The notes beneath the pieces were generated by a model, which was given only the letters and a program-made list of their open reading frames with translations, searched no databases and had not been told where the DNA came from. Positions 9,183 through 17,207 of a stretch of DNA of 64,000 bases are shown piece by piece; the stretch's first letter is position 1, and each line of letters begins with the position of its first letter. The DNA lies in the NCBI GenBank assembly GCA_020348925.1, contig CP070758.1:4245003-4309002 (forward strand), in the 5' to 3' direction. Source of the DNA: Gemmatimonadota bacterium. Lineage in GTDB: Bacteria > JBHIER01 > G020348925. Position numbers and translations under genes: made by a program.

Positions 9183-10370
9183 TCAGAGCGTACTCAAGGC
9201 CTGCTCAAGGTCTTCCTTCAAATCCTTAAAATCTTCACACCCTACGGACAACCGGACGAGATCGTCGGTGATGCCCGCTTTTTCACTTTCCTCATTGGAC
9301 ATTGCAGCATGGGTCATGGACGCAGGATGTTGGATGAGTGTCTCGATACCACCTAATGAAACAGCCAATGTCGCCAGGGAAACAGTGTTCATGATGGTCC
9401 GGCCGGCATCAAGCCCGCCTTTAACGCCGAAGCTCAACAGTGCTCCGGGTCCGTCCATCTGCCTTTTGGCCAGCTCATATTGAGGATGGCTTCGAAGTCC
9501 GGGGTACTTCACCCAGTTGACCTTCGAGTGGTCCTCCAAGAACTTGGCCAGCTTCAGAGCATTGTCCTGGCACCTATCCATGCGAAGCGGAAGTGTTTTC
9601 AAGCCCCTCTGGACGAGCCAGGCTTGATGCGGATCGATGGTACCTCCCATGTAGTGGAGTACAGCTCGGATCTGTTTGAACACCGACTCGTCTTTGCACA
9701 CGATCATCCCGGCGACCACATCGCTGTGGCCGTTGATAAATTTCGTCATGGAATGGACGACAATATCAGCTCCCAGATCCAGTGGCCGCTGCAGATAGGG
9801 GCTCATGAACGTGTTGTCCACAGCCAAAAGGGCACCGTGCTCATGAGCGATATCGGCACACGCCTCGATATCGGTAAGAACGATGGTGGGATTTGCCGGT
9901 GTTTCGATGAAGAGAAGACGTGTGTTCGGTTTGAAGGATTGTTCCACTTCTTCGATGTTCGAGGTATTCACATATGAATACTCCACCCCGAAGCGGGAGA
10001 AATCCCGTTCCATGACAACACGGGAGGGTCCATACAGGCAGTCGGTACTTACCATATGGAGCTCTTGACCTAAAAAGGTCATATAAACCGTCGTGACTGC
10101 AGCCATGCCGGATGAGGTCGCCAGCGCCCCGCAGCCGTTCTCCAACACCGCCACATTCTCTTCCAAAGCCTTCGTCGTCGGATTGCCCATCCGGGTATAG
10201 ATGTACCCCTCAGTTTTTTGGGCAAAAAGATCCGCTCCATGATTCGCATCCTTAAAGGCAAAGGTTGATGTTTGAAAGATAGGCGTCGTGATGCTGCCCG
10301 CTGCTTCCTCCACTTGTCCCGAGTGGATTGTTTTGGAGTGAAACCCTAACTTGTCAGTGTGCGAAGCCAT
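9183..10370 (-). CDS. Methionine gamma-lyase / cystathionine gamma-lyase-like PLP enzyme
   Basis: 395 residues with the full trans-sulfuration fold. The PLP lysine is K210 in 'HSMTKFINGHSD', the phosphate-binding tyrosine block is 'YIYTRMGNPTT', and the tail contains 'QHPASMTHAAM'. It resembles methionine gamma-lyase, which splits methionine to 2-oxobutyrate, ammonia and methanethiol. However, the active-site loop reads 'LYGPSR', with proline (P115) where Pseudomonas methionine gamma-lyase has Cys116, so cystathionine gamma-lyase activity is also possible. ATG 10370 has GAGGG 6 nt upstream and is preferred to ATG 10376. The gene is directly downstream of an Lrp/AsnC regulator, a common arrangement for amino-acid catabolic genes. 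Confidence 0.85.
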   Translation of the reverse strand: MASHTDKLGFHSKTIHSGQVEEAAGSITTPIFQTSTFAFKDANHGADLFAQKTEGYIYTRMGNPTTKALEENVAVLENGCGALATSSGMAAVTTVYMTFLGQELHMVSTDCLYGPSRVVMERDFSRFGVEYSYVNTSNIEEVEQSFKPNTRLLFIETPANPTIVLTDIEACADIAHEHGALLAVDNTFMSPYLQRPLDLGADIVVHSMTKFINGHSDVVAGMIVCKDESVFKQIRAVLHYMGGTIDPHQAWLVQRGLKTLPLRMDRCQDNALKLAKFLEDHSKVNWVKYPGLRSHPQYELAKRQMDGPGALLSFGVKGGLDAGRTIMNTVSLATLAVSLGGIETLIQHPASMTHAAMSNEESEKAGITDDLVRLSVGCEDFKDLKEDLEQALSTL

Positions 10371-10394
10371 TTGCATCCCTCGTTTTGTGAATGA

Positions 10395-10430
10395 TTAGTG
10401 CACTGAAAATTTTGTTTCGTACTTGACAGT
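10395..10430 (-). pseudogene. Remnant of a second Lrp/AsnC gene 3' end
   Basis: On the minus strand this short piece reads TVKYETKFSVH followed by a stop. It almost repeats the last residues of the Lrp/AsnC gene just upstream, TVKYETKFPVE (9 of 11 identical). It lies directly after that gene, in the gap before the PLP enzyme. The simplest reading is the leftover 3' tip of a tandem duplicate. The DNA match is about 80% over 32 bp, so the duplication is not recent. Confidence 0.5.
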
Positions 10431-10467
10431 CCATCGGAAGCCATTTGTATTGACGCTTCTTGAGTAA

Positions 10468-10941
10468 CTACTCCACCGGAAATTTCGTTTCGTATTTCAC
10501 TGTGGAAAGAATAAAAGACGTTTTAATCTTACTGAGCGCCGGCAGTTTCGTCAACTTCTTCAGAATAAAGTTTTCATACTCGTGAATATCCTTGACGGCA
10601 ACTTTGAGGACATAATCGTCTTCCCCGGTGATGTGGTAACATTCCATCACCTCAGGGATCTTTTCGATGGCGCGCGTGAACTGATCGATGGACTTGATGC
10701 GATGACGATCCAAAGAGACGGAGACCAAGGCCATCGTTCCCTTGCCAATCGTATCCGGATCGATAAGGGCGACGTACTTCTGAATGATCCCTTTTTTCTC
10801 CAGCTTTTTCACGCGCTCCAACATCGGCGGCGGGGATATACCCACACGGCTGGCCAATTCGGTATTGGTGATCCGCCCGTTCTCTTGAAGGATATCCAGG
10901 ATCTTCCTGTCAATATCGTCAAGTTTATTATTGGTTTGCAT
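10468..10941 (-). CDS. Lrp/AsnC family transcriptional regulator
   Basis: 157 residues. An N-terminal winged helix-turn-helix ('LDDIDRKILDILQENGRI...LASRVGISPPPMLERVKKLE') is followed by an AsnC/RAM ligand-binding domain ('CYHITGEDDYVLKVAVKDIHEYENFI'). The length matches the family. Such proteins bind amino acids and control amino-acid metabolism genes. It is the first gene of the minus-strand run with two Cys/Met PLP enzymes and homoserine dehydrogenase, so methionine or a related amino acid is a likely effector. The upstream region is very A+T-rich and holds an inverted repeat that could be its own operator. Confidence 0.92.
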   Translation of the reverse strand: MQTNNKLDDIDRKILDILQENGRITNTELASRVGISPPPMLERVKKLEKKGIIQKYVALIDPDTIGKGTMALVSVSLDRHRIKSIDQFTRAIEKIPEVMECYHITGEDDYVLKVAVKDIHEYENFILKKLTKLPALSKIKTSFILSTVKYETKFPVE

Positions 10942-11015
10942 AAGATTATCCTTGATATCGAAATTTGTGGAATAAAATTATAAAAAATAGTGTAGAAGTC
11001 AAGAAATATTTCCCA

Positions 11016-11041
11016 AATAATACTATATTCGTAATATTATT
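11016..11041. promoter_or_regulatory. Candidate Lrp/AsnC operator (A+T-rich inverted repeat)
   Basis: AATAATACTA and TAATATTATT form an inverted repeat (9 of 10 positions) with a 6-bp spacer. It lies about 75 bp upstream of the Lrp/AsnC start. A TATAAT box (10977-10982, minus strand) lies between, with an AGTCAA/TTGACT hexamer at a short 14-bp spacing. Lrp-type proteins bind such A+T-rich dyads and often repress themselves. Binding is inferred. Confidence 0.4.
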
Positions 11042-11190
11042 CTGAAAATCGCGTGAAAATCTTTCTACCATCTTGAATTATACTCGTGTGACTCTCTGTT
11101 TTTCGACGCCAAAGAAAGAGGTGGAGAGGAAGGAACCCATCATGTGCTGCCATTATCAGCCCCGGTCCTGAGTTCGGGATAAGCCACGCA

Positions 11191-11280
11191 AATCGATCTC
11201 ATTGTATGCCCGTCATTGCGAATCCCGGGACTGAACCCGGGACAGGCTCCGTGAAGCAATCTCCTTCGAACAAGGAGATC
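11191..11280 (+). repeat. Palindromic dispersed repeat, copy A
   Basis: This short element contains two consecutive hairpins: TCCCGGG-ACTGAA-CCCGGGA (11223-11242) and ATCTCCTT-CGAAC-AAGGAGAT (11259-11279). Its left part (CGATCTCAT...TATGC...CGTCATT.CGA..CCCGGGACTGA.CCCG) recurs in the opposite orientation at 52017-52096. The core looks like the 'GTCATTGCGA...GAAGCAATCT' family of small extragenic repeats common in environmental genomes. Confidence 0.6.
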
Positions 11281-11352
11281 CCTGAAGAAATTCCCTTGGG
11301 TTATCGTCCTTGTAAAAACATTTATTCGCAATACTGATGACATATTATTTAC

Positions 11353-11381
11353 TTGACACCATGCGAAAAGCTCCCTATTTT
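11353..11381 (+). promoter_or_regulatory. Sigma70-type promoter for rlmN
   Basis: TTGACA at 11353-11358 and TATTTT at 11376-11381 are separated by exactly 17 bp. Transcription would begin near 11388, about 50 bp before the rlmN ATG at 11438. No other gene lies between. Confidence 0.6.
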
Positions 11382-11437
11382 CGCTTCACGATACAGGATA
11401 TGCTTGAATCTGCCTTGAACAACGACGAAGCAAAACC

Positions 11438-12457
11438 ATGAAAACACTCTTAGGGTTGAAAACCAAGGAACTCGAACAGATTGCTTTATCCCTGGGGCTT
11501 GATGCGTATCGGGGAAGACAGCTGGCCCAATGGATGTATCGTAAAAGGGTCACATCTTTTGAGGCCATGACGGATCTTGGAAAGGATACGCGGGAGCGGC
11601 TCCTTCAAACATATGCGATCAATCCTCTGAAGGAAAAACGTGTCCACCAACATCAAGACGGTACAGCGAAATATCTTTTCGAGCTCGAGGACGGCGAATG
11701 CATCGAGACGGTCAAAATTCCCCATGGTGACTGGGAGACAATCTGTGTGTCAACTCAGCTGGGATGTCCCATAGGCTGCACATTCTGCGCCTCAGGATTG
11801 GATTACGGTCGAAACCTGACCGCCGCGGAAATAATCGGGCAGGTGCTTCTCTCAAGAGGAGACACGAGTACGAACGTGGTCTTCATGGGCATCGGGGAGC
11901 CGTTTCTCAACCGGAAGGAGTTGTTCCGAAGCCTGAAAATACTGAACGGAGAGGTCGGCATCGGAGCCAGACATCTGACGGTCTCGACCATCGGTATCGT
12001 CGAAGGCATAGAGAATCTGGCCCATCTTGGGATGGAGGTAAACCTGGGAATATCCCTCCACGCGCCTCAGGACGAACTCCGCCGTCGTCTCATCAAGACG
12101 CATCTATCAAGATTGCGAGACATTCTCAAAGCGGCCGACCTCTATTTTCAAAAAACAGGAAGACGGATCTCCTTCGAGTACGTCATGCTGTCAGGCGTCA
12201 ACGATCTCTTGAAACATGCCACCCATCTCGGCAGGCTCTTGAAATCGTTTGATTTTAAATGTCACGTCAACCTTATCCCGTACAACGAGACCGACTCCGG
12301 ATACAGCAGCTCGTCACCGGCTCGAATCCGTGCCTTTCAGCAGTGCCTCGAAGAATTGGGCATCAATGTCACCGTGAGGCAAGAGAGGGGAAAAGGTATT
12401 CAAGCAGCCTGCGGCCAGCTCCGCCGCCAGCATTTGGAGGGAAAGATACCCAGTTAA
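11438..12457 (+). CDS. rlmN: 23S rRNA (adenine2503-C2)-methyltransferase RlmN
   Basis: 339 residues. This radical-SAM enzyme methylates A2503 of 23S rRNA and A37 of some tRNAs. The iron-sulfur Cys triad is C110-x3-C114-x2-C117 ('GCPIGCTFC'). The two mechanistic cysteines are C103 ('ICVSTQLG') and C325 ('GIQAACGQL'), which carry and resolve the methyl intermediate. 'FMGIGEPFLN' is the usual 'MGMGEP' motif with one change. 'LGISLHAPQDELRR' and 'YVMLSGVND' are also typical. The length is near the usual 340-380. It has its own promoter and stands alone. Confidence 0.95.
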   Translation: MKTLLGLKTKELEQIALSLGLDAYRGRQLAQWMYRKRVTSFEAMTDLGKDTRERLLQTYAINPLKEKRVHQHQDGTAKYLFELEDGECIETVKIPHGDWETICVSTQLGCPIGCTFCASGLDYGRNLTAAEIIGQVLLSRGDTSTNVVFMGIGEPFLNRKELFRSLKILNGEVGIGARHLTVSTIGIVEGIENLAHLGMEVNLGISLHAPQDELRRRLIKTHLSRLRDILKAADLYFQKTGRRISFEYVMLSGVNDLLKHATHLGRLLKSFDFKCHVNLIPYNETDSGYSSSSPARIRAFQQCLEELGINVTVRQERGKGIQAACGQLRRQHLEGKIPS

Positions 12458-12714
12458 AGATTGAAGTCTGCGATTATCAATAGCCCTCAGTTGATCAGCC
12501 ATTATATCGCATTCATCTTTGAGATGCACCATACCTTACGTTAGGTGAATTCTTAATACGTCACTTTCAGGCTGAATATTTGTAGGAAGTGGGCAGGTTC
12601 CTGTCAAGGGATGCACGTTATTCAGTAAATCAGTCTGAACGATTCCAAGCGGTCGTGTTTTACCTGTCTCAACACCAAATCTAATTAGTTCCAGCGGAAT
12701 CGCATGTTCGCAGC

Positions 12715-13050
12715 CTATCGCTTTTTGCGATTACTTCTCCGAGTACCCCTACGCTTCTTCTTCGATCGATTCCTTGTTGGTTTCTCCTCGGCAATGAGCT
12801 CGAGCTGCTCACCGTACTTGTTGATAACCTCGTTTCTGAGATCTTCCAGCTTATCCTTCGGGCAGCCAAAGGCGAGGGCAGAACAGGCCCAGTCACGCTG
12901 CCGTATCATATCCCTCTCAAGCTTTCCAGCACAATCCTCACACAGGCCGATATCGTCGACCGGACCCCACGTATCACACCCCTGGCACTCAGCCTCGTAC
13001 TGGGGCCAGAGATCATCACCGTCCTGATCGAATTTAAAAAATTCATTCAT
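12715..13050 (-). CDS. Small Cys-rich protein with basic tail, unknown function
   Basis: 111 residues. An N-terminal double CxxC ('CQGC' and 'CEDCAGKLERDMI') looks like a small zinc ribbon. It is followed by a helical block 'RDWACSALAFGCPKDKLEDL' and a very basic end 'RNRSKKKRRGTRRSNRKKR'. Proteins of this kind are seen in several bacterial groups without a known role. The basic tail suggests nucleic-acid contact, which is inference. Its neighbour at 13239-13622 is also small and Cys-rich on the same strand, but 188 bp separate them. Confidence 0.6.
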   Translation of the reverse strand: MNEFFKFDQDGDDLWPQYEAECQGCDTWGPVDDIGLCEDCAGKLERDMIRQRDWACSALAFGCPKDKLEDLRNEVINKYGEQLELIAEEKPTRNRSKKKRRGTRRSNRKKR

Positions 13051-13238
13051 GCTCGGTTCCGTTTGAATTATAGATAATGATACGATAGTTGGGGAACAAA
13101 GTCAAGCCCTTTCATGATCTGCGACGCCGTTTCGCCGCTTCGGAAATCGAAATCAAGGTTAAGTACTCCAAAGGAATGAGTTAACTTTTCAGTTGAGTTT
13201 CCCGTGTCTTTTCCTCGGTCTCCGTTCGAAGTTGCTCG

Positions 13239-13622
13239 TTATGCCGGCAGATCCCAAGCATCCAGCGGCTGACCGCAACGGCACATACGTTGATACCACT
13301 TCACCTCGGCACCACAATTGTCGCATGACCATTCTTGCTGCTGGGCCTGGAGCCAGCTCTTCACCCCATTCTTTCTGATGAACTTGAGATTGGGTTCCAT
13401 GGTCCAGTGGTGCGGCCATTCATCGTTCATGAATCCTTGAAGTTCCGGGCACGGATAATCGCTGCAGAAGCAGCAGAAATCCACATCCTTGTCTTTGGTG
13501 CATTGCCTGAACACGCACCTTTTTCCCCAATCATGGACATGATCGCTGAGACAACCACCGCAGGTTGGCTCGCCGCATGCAGCGCAGTAAAGACCACATG
13601 GTCCATAGTGGGATTCTTTCAT
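13239..13622 (-). CDS. DUF3795-like Cys-rich protein
   Basis: 127 residues with 15 cysteines: PCGLYCAAC, CGGC, CVFRQC, CCFCSDYPC, then a separate C-terminal CxxC pair (SCDNCG and MCRCGQP). The first part matches DUF3795 (compare 734-1180). The last 35 residues form an added zinc-ribbon-like module not seen in the other copy. Function unknown; metal binding is likely from the cysteines. Confidence 0.7.
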   Translation of the reverse strand: MKESHYGPCGLYCAACGEPTCGGCLSDHVHDWGKRCVFRQCTKDKDVDFCCFCSDYPCPELQGFMNDEWPHHWTMEPNLKFIRKNGVKSWLQAQQQEWSCDNCGAEVKWYQRMCRCGQPLDAWDLPA

Positions 13623-13905
13623 TGTATGATCCTCTTCGATCGAACGCTGGCGATTTCACTGGAACTTCCGCACATATACTTCTTGCTACGAAACCACGGA
13701 CTCATGACACTCAGATTTTCACTGCGATAGAGGTCGTTTTACTTTCGGCAGGGCGAAGCCATGTCCCGAGCGAACTCCTGTGATCCTCACACCCGCGATA
13801 CGCTCAGGGCTTGTGAGACCCCTGACGTGAGATTACTACGCCTTGAACCATTACAGTTCTTGGCTCACAACGCAGTCCTCATCTCGAAGACAATTTTAGT
13901 CATGG

Positions 13906-16209
13906 TTATTCTCTTACCCCCTTCACATCGCCTTTCGCCTGATGAACAACTCCCTCGATCTCCTTCACCCGCTCTTCGGCGGCCTCGGCAAAGGTGTGAA
14001 CGGCCTCCAGAATCTGGTCGTCCCCCAATCCCGCCTCTTCACGAACCTCGTCGACAGTTCCACCGGTGCGCCACCTGTTGTCCTTATCAGCAGAAAGCGA
14101 ATACGTATCCTCAAAATAGCGCCACGGGCCGCGCCACTCCTGCATCAACTTCTTCGACATGTTCGTAACAATCATGGAATTGAAGCGGTCGGCCTGGGAA
14201 TAGACCTGCTCCTGGTAATCCGTCGGCTGTCTCCGAAAGAGCTCGGGGCTGATGGCCGTCACAATCTTGACGTTGAGGTTTTTCAGTTTGGGCAGAAGCC
14301 GAACCACGGCATCCGTCGTACTCGTCCCCTGAACGAGAATGGTCCCGCGTTTCGACCTCTTCTCATCGTAGGGTTTCATGATATAGCCGCCTCTGCGAGC
14401 CTCGAAATGCGAGGGGATTCCCAATGCTTCACGGTCAGGAATGACGATCGGCGGACGGGTCAGGTGGAGAGCAATGACGGATGCTGCCGTTTGCAAGGCT
14501 TCGCTCAAAACAACCGCTACCTCATTGTGTTCCCACGGTACGACATTGATCGTCTGGCCGTCGGGAAAGAGCTGGCCGACACCCGGGCCGAAAATACCAA
14601 AATGCGTGCGCGAGTCATCGGCTGTTTCAGGTCCAGAGTGACCGGCCAAGTATATCACTTTCCCCACTTTGATAGGGCTGTCCTGGGCCAACTGGCTAAA
14701 CAACCGCATGGGTCCGTAACCGAGATAGATGAACGAACCATAGGTTCCATGGATGGCATAGTATCCACAAAACGTATTGAATGGATCCTCGGCGAAATTT
14801 GTGGAAGCGATACCGGCAGACATCGAGGCGTTTGCAAACTCCGTGATCTCCGAAGGGAACTCCGTGCCCAGCCGGTTATCAGAACCGTAAATGCCGTAGT
14901 CAACGTTCATCTGATTCATACACAGAGATCCGGAGAGGTCGGCTGCAAAGCTGATCAATCTCCCCTTCGTTATCCTGTTGACGTAACACCCCCACTTGCC
15001 AAGGGCGTGCCTGTTGGCCGCTTTCGTGCCGGGATCCACAAAGAGTTCTTCCGGCAGGTTTTCCACCTTCAACCGCTCGTCCTGCCAGACATCCGCATCA
15101 GTGGGAATGGCCAATGTCACTTTATGAGGAACATGCATCGCATTGGAGACGAGCCTGCCGGCGATGTAGTCAATAAATTCCTCGTCCCGCCGAAGAACAC
15201 TGAAGACATTATCAACACACTCGCCAAACTGGGCACGCACAATTTCCGCATCCGAAGCATCAATGGGTTCATAGCAGCCGCAAAATTCAATTCCATACTT
15301 CTCCTGGAAAGGCTTCTTCGTCTCCCAATATCCCTCGCAGTTCATGGCGTGTGGCGAACCGTGGGATTTGTGTCCGGTAATACCGTAACCGCGTCCTTTC
15401 AGGGTGTGAAAAATACCGATTCGGGGGAGATCGCTCTCATCGGCCACCAATCCCTGAAGAACCTCAACGACACTGGGGATATGATTTCCTTGTGCGGTCT
15501 CCTTCACAACCCAACCGTGAGCTTCCCACTGGACACAGGGTTCACCCGGGATAACCTCACTCACCTTTCGGTCAATGCTTTCGTCGTTAAAATCCTCGAG
15601 GAGAATGAACCTGTTGCCCAATTTGGCGGCCCAGGCCGCGTTCTGTGCTTCGTGTGTGCCGCCGGGAGTCAGTCCCCCCTCCCCTTCCAGGACAAAGATC
15701 TTGAAAGGAGCATTGGCATGATCAGCGGCAATGCCGATGCCCAATGACGCAGGGAATCCATGACCGGAAGGCCCGGTGTTATAGGAGATCATGCCCGTCG
15801 TCGTCACGGCATGGCCGTCCAGCTTGCTGCCCTGGCGGCGAAACTCGAGCAGATCCTCGGGAAGGATGGCCAGCTTTTCGTCGAAATCATATGTATCGTC
15901 TCCGGTCTTCTTATGTTTTAACCTTAGAGCTTCGTATAAGACAGAGAGCAGAGCATACACAGCAGGGATCGTATGACCGGCAGCCAAAACGAACCGATCG
16001 TTGAGGGAATGTTTCGGTCTTCGGATATCGTATCTCATAACGCCACTTAAGAAGAGAGACGTCAGAATGTGGATTTTCCCCCGACTTCCCCCGGGGTGAC
16101 CGCTCTGCCTGTAATTGAGCATGATATCGATCAACTGATCGGACATATCGGCCACAGTGTCCAAGTATTTATAATTGATCTCCTTGACACTTTTTTTTGA
16201 GTCTCCCAT
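13906..16209 (-). CDS. Transketolase-like thiamine-diphosphate enzyme
   Basis: 767 residues, longer than a standard 620-680-residue transketolase. The N-terminal motifs are transketolase-like: 'SGHPGGSRGKIHILTSLFLSG', then 'NDRFVLAAGHTIPAVYALL'. The thiamine-diphosphate/magnesium block reads 'LEGEGGLTPGGTHEAQNAA...LEDFND' instead of the usual GDG-x-xxEG...N, so the metal-binding Asp is replaced by Glu. The central domain has 'GYYAIHGTYGSF' and 'YLAGHSGPETADDSRTHFGIF', and the C-terminal domain starts 'GTILVQGTSTTDAVVRLL'. Expected role: two-carbon transfer in the pentose phosphate pathway, or a related reaction. ATG 16209 has AAGGAG 9 nt upstream. No other pentose-phosphate gene is nearby. 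Confidence 0.8.
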   Translation of the reverse strand: MGDSKKSVKEINYKYLDTVADMSDQLIDIMLNYRQSGHPGGSRGKIHILTSLFLSGVMRYDIRRPKHSLNDRFVLAAGHTIPAVYALLSVLYEALRLKHKKTGDDTYDFDEKLAILPEDLLEFRRQGSKLDGHAVTTTGMISYNTGPSGHGFPASLGIGIAADHANAPFKIFVLEGEGGLTPGGTHEAQNAAWAAKLGNRFILLEDFNDESIDRKVSEVIPGEPCVQWEAHGWVVKETAQGNHIPSVVEVLQGLVADESDLPRIGIFHTLKGRGYGITGHKSHGSPHAMNCEGYWETKKPFQEKYGIEFCGCYEPIDASDAEIVRAQFGECVDNVFSVLRRDEEFIDYIAGRLVSNAMHVPHKVTLAIPTDADVWQDERLKVENLPEELFVDPGTKAANRHALGKWGCYVNRITKGRLISFAADLSGSLCMNQMNVDYGIYGSDNRLGTEFPSEITEFANASMSAGIASTNFAEDPFNTFCGYYAIHGTYGSFIYLGYGPMRLFSQLAQDSPIKVGKVIYLAGHSGPETADDSRTHFGIFGPGVGQLFPDGQTINVVPWEHNEVAVVLSEALQTAASVIALHLTRPPIVIPDREALGIPSHFEARRGGYIMKPYDEKRSKRGTILVQGTSTTDAVVRLLPKLKNLNVKIVTAISPELFRRQPTDYQEQVYSQADRFNSMIVTNMSKKLMQEWRGPWRYFEDTYSLSADKDNRWRTGGTVDEVREEAGLGDDQILEAVHTFAEAAEERVKEIEGVVHQAKGDVKGVRE

Positions 16210-17207
16210 GAGCACAATCTCCTTTCGGTATTTGAGGGGATGATTATTTATAGTAAACCTACATCGAAAAAGAGTTTTTAAATATACGCTTTTTTCGCTG
16301 AAAAAACAACCTTGAAAGCACTGGCAGATGGTCGCTCATTCTAAAAAATCCACTGTTGATAAAACAGTGGGTGAATTGAATTACGGGAGACACTCCGTGA
16401 AATAACTTTTCGGTCAGTAACCGAAAGGTTTTGATAATTAAAGAAAAGGTTGCTTGATGTCCACTTTCATTTAAGTAAGCATTTTCACCAACTAATTCTC
16501 AGATGAATCAGATTTTAAACTTTCATTCACTCTCCTGAAGTGAATTTACCTAACCAAAATCACCCGAGTGTGTTAGACGTATTACTTCTTGGAAGTATCA
16601 GAGGATATTATATTAAATCCTTACTGCAAAGTCACGAATATTAAAGATAATAAAAACACTTTCACTCCATCACAGATAGTCTATGTTTCTGTCGAAAGTG
16701 GTAGAAATCAACCATAGAAAATCATCAATCCCATCAAAATCCAAAATGGTGGATTATAGAAAAAATGTCCCTGCAATTCAGTAGTAGTTCTTCAAAATGC
16801 AATTTCGCTTCCTTTTGAATGCATAAATTATCCTTCAGTAATTATTTTTTGCCCTTGCTTTCCGGCAGATAACGGAATAATTTAAGAATTGACCTATCCA
16901 TATGTTGAATTTTCTGAAAGGAAGTTCAACAGGCAAACCATGATCTGACTAATAATATCGCTCTCTAAGATATTCGATGTGAAGGAGTACGTATGGGTGA
17001 CGTTGAGGTGTATCAACTGCTGGGATATAAAGTGACAGAGTGAGAGGATGATGTATTACTGGTGTGGGTATCATTCGGCTCGTGCGATCGACTCACATGT
17101 CAAATAGCTATACTTATATTATCGCACCCATGCCGTTGACCTTTTGCCACAAGACGCATGGTTTTCATGAAGCTGACCGATAATCGTTTTTTGAAAGGAG
17201 CCACAAA
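16210..17207. other. Long A+T-rich intergenic region
   Basis: Nearly 1 kb without a convincing gene. It contains two hairpins: CCACTGTT-GATAA-AACAGTGG (16350-16370) and CTTTTCGGT-CAGTA-ACCGAAAGG followed by TTTT (16406-16428). It also holds a copy of the 'AGTCACGAATAT.AAAGA' motif near 16630. A 16-codon frame at 16993-17043 has an AAGGAG ribosome binding site but no recognisable product. This is the left edge of the A+T-rich accessory stretch. Confidence 0.5.
16406..16428 (+). terminator. Hairpin followed by T-run (possible terminator)
   Basis: A 9-bp stem (CTTTTCGGT paired with ACCGAAAGG, one G.U pair) with a 5-nt loop is followed by TTTT on the plus strand. There is no obvious plus-strand gene before it, so it may instead be a leader structure or a dead terminator. 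Confidence 0.35.

Larger units (their letters stand above)
10942..11437. other. Intergenic region between lrp and rlmN
   Basis: This divergent intergenic region holds an A+T-rich promoter/operator area for the Lrp gene (about 10970-11045), a G+C-rich palindromic dispersed repeat (11191-11280) and the rlmN promoter (11353-11381). I see no gene in it. Confidence 0.6.

Noticed and set aside
16993..17043. 16-codon frame with AAGGAG upstream of the giant beta-helix gene
   Set aside because: Too short to judge, with no conserved feature; kept only as a note in the intergenic entry.
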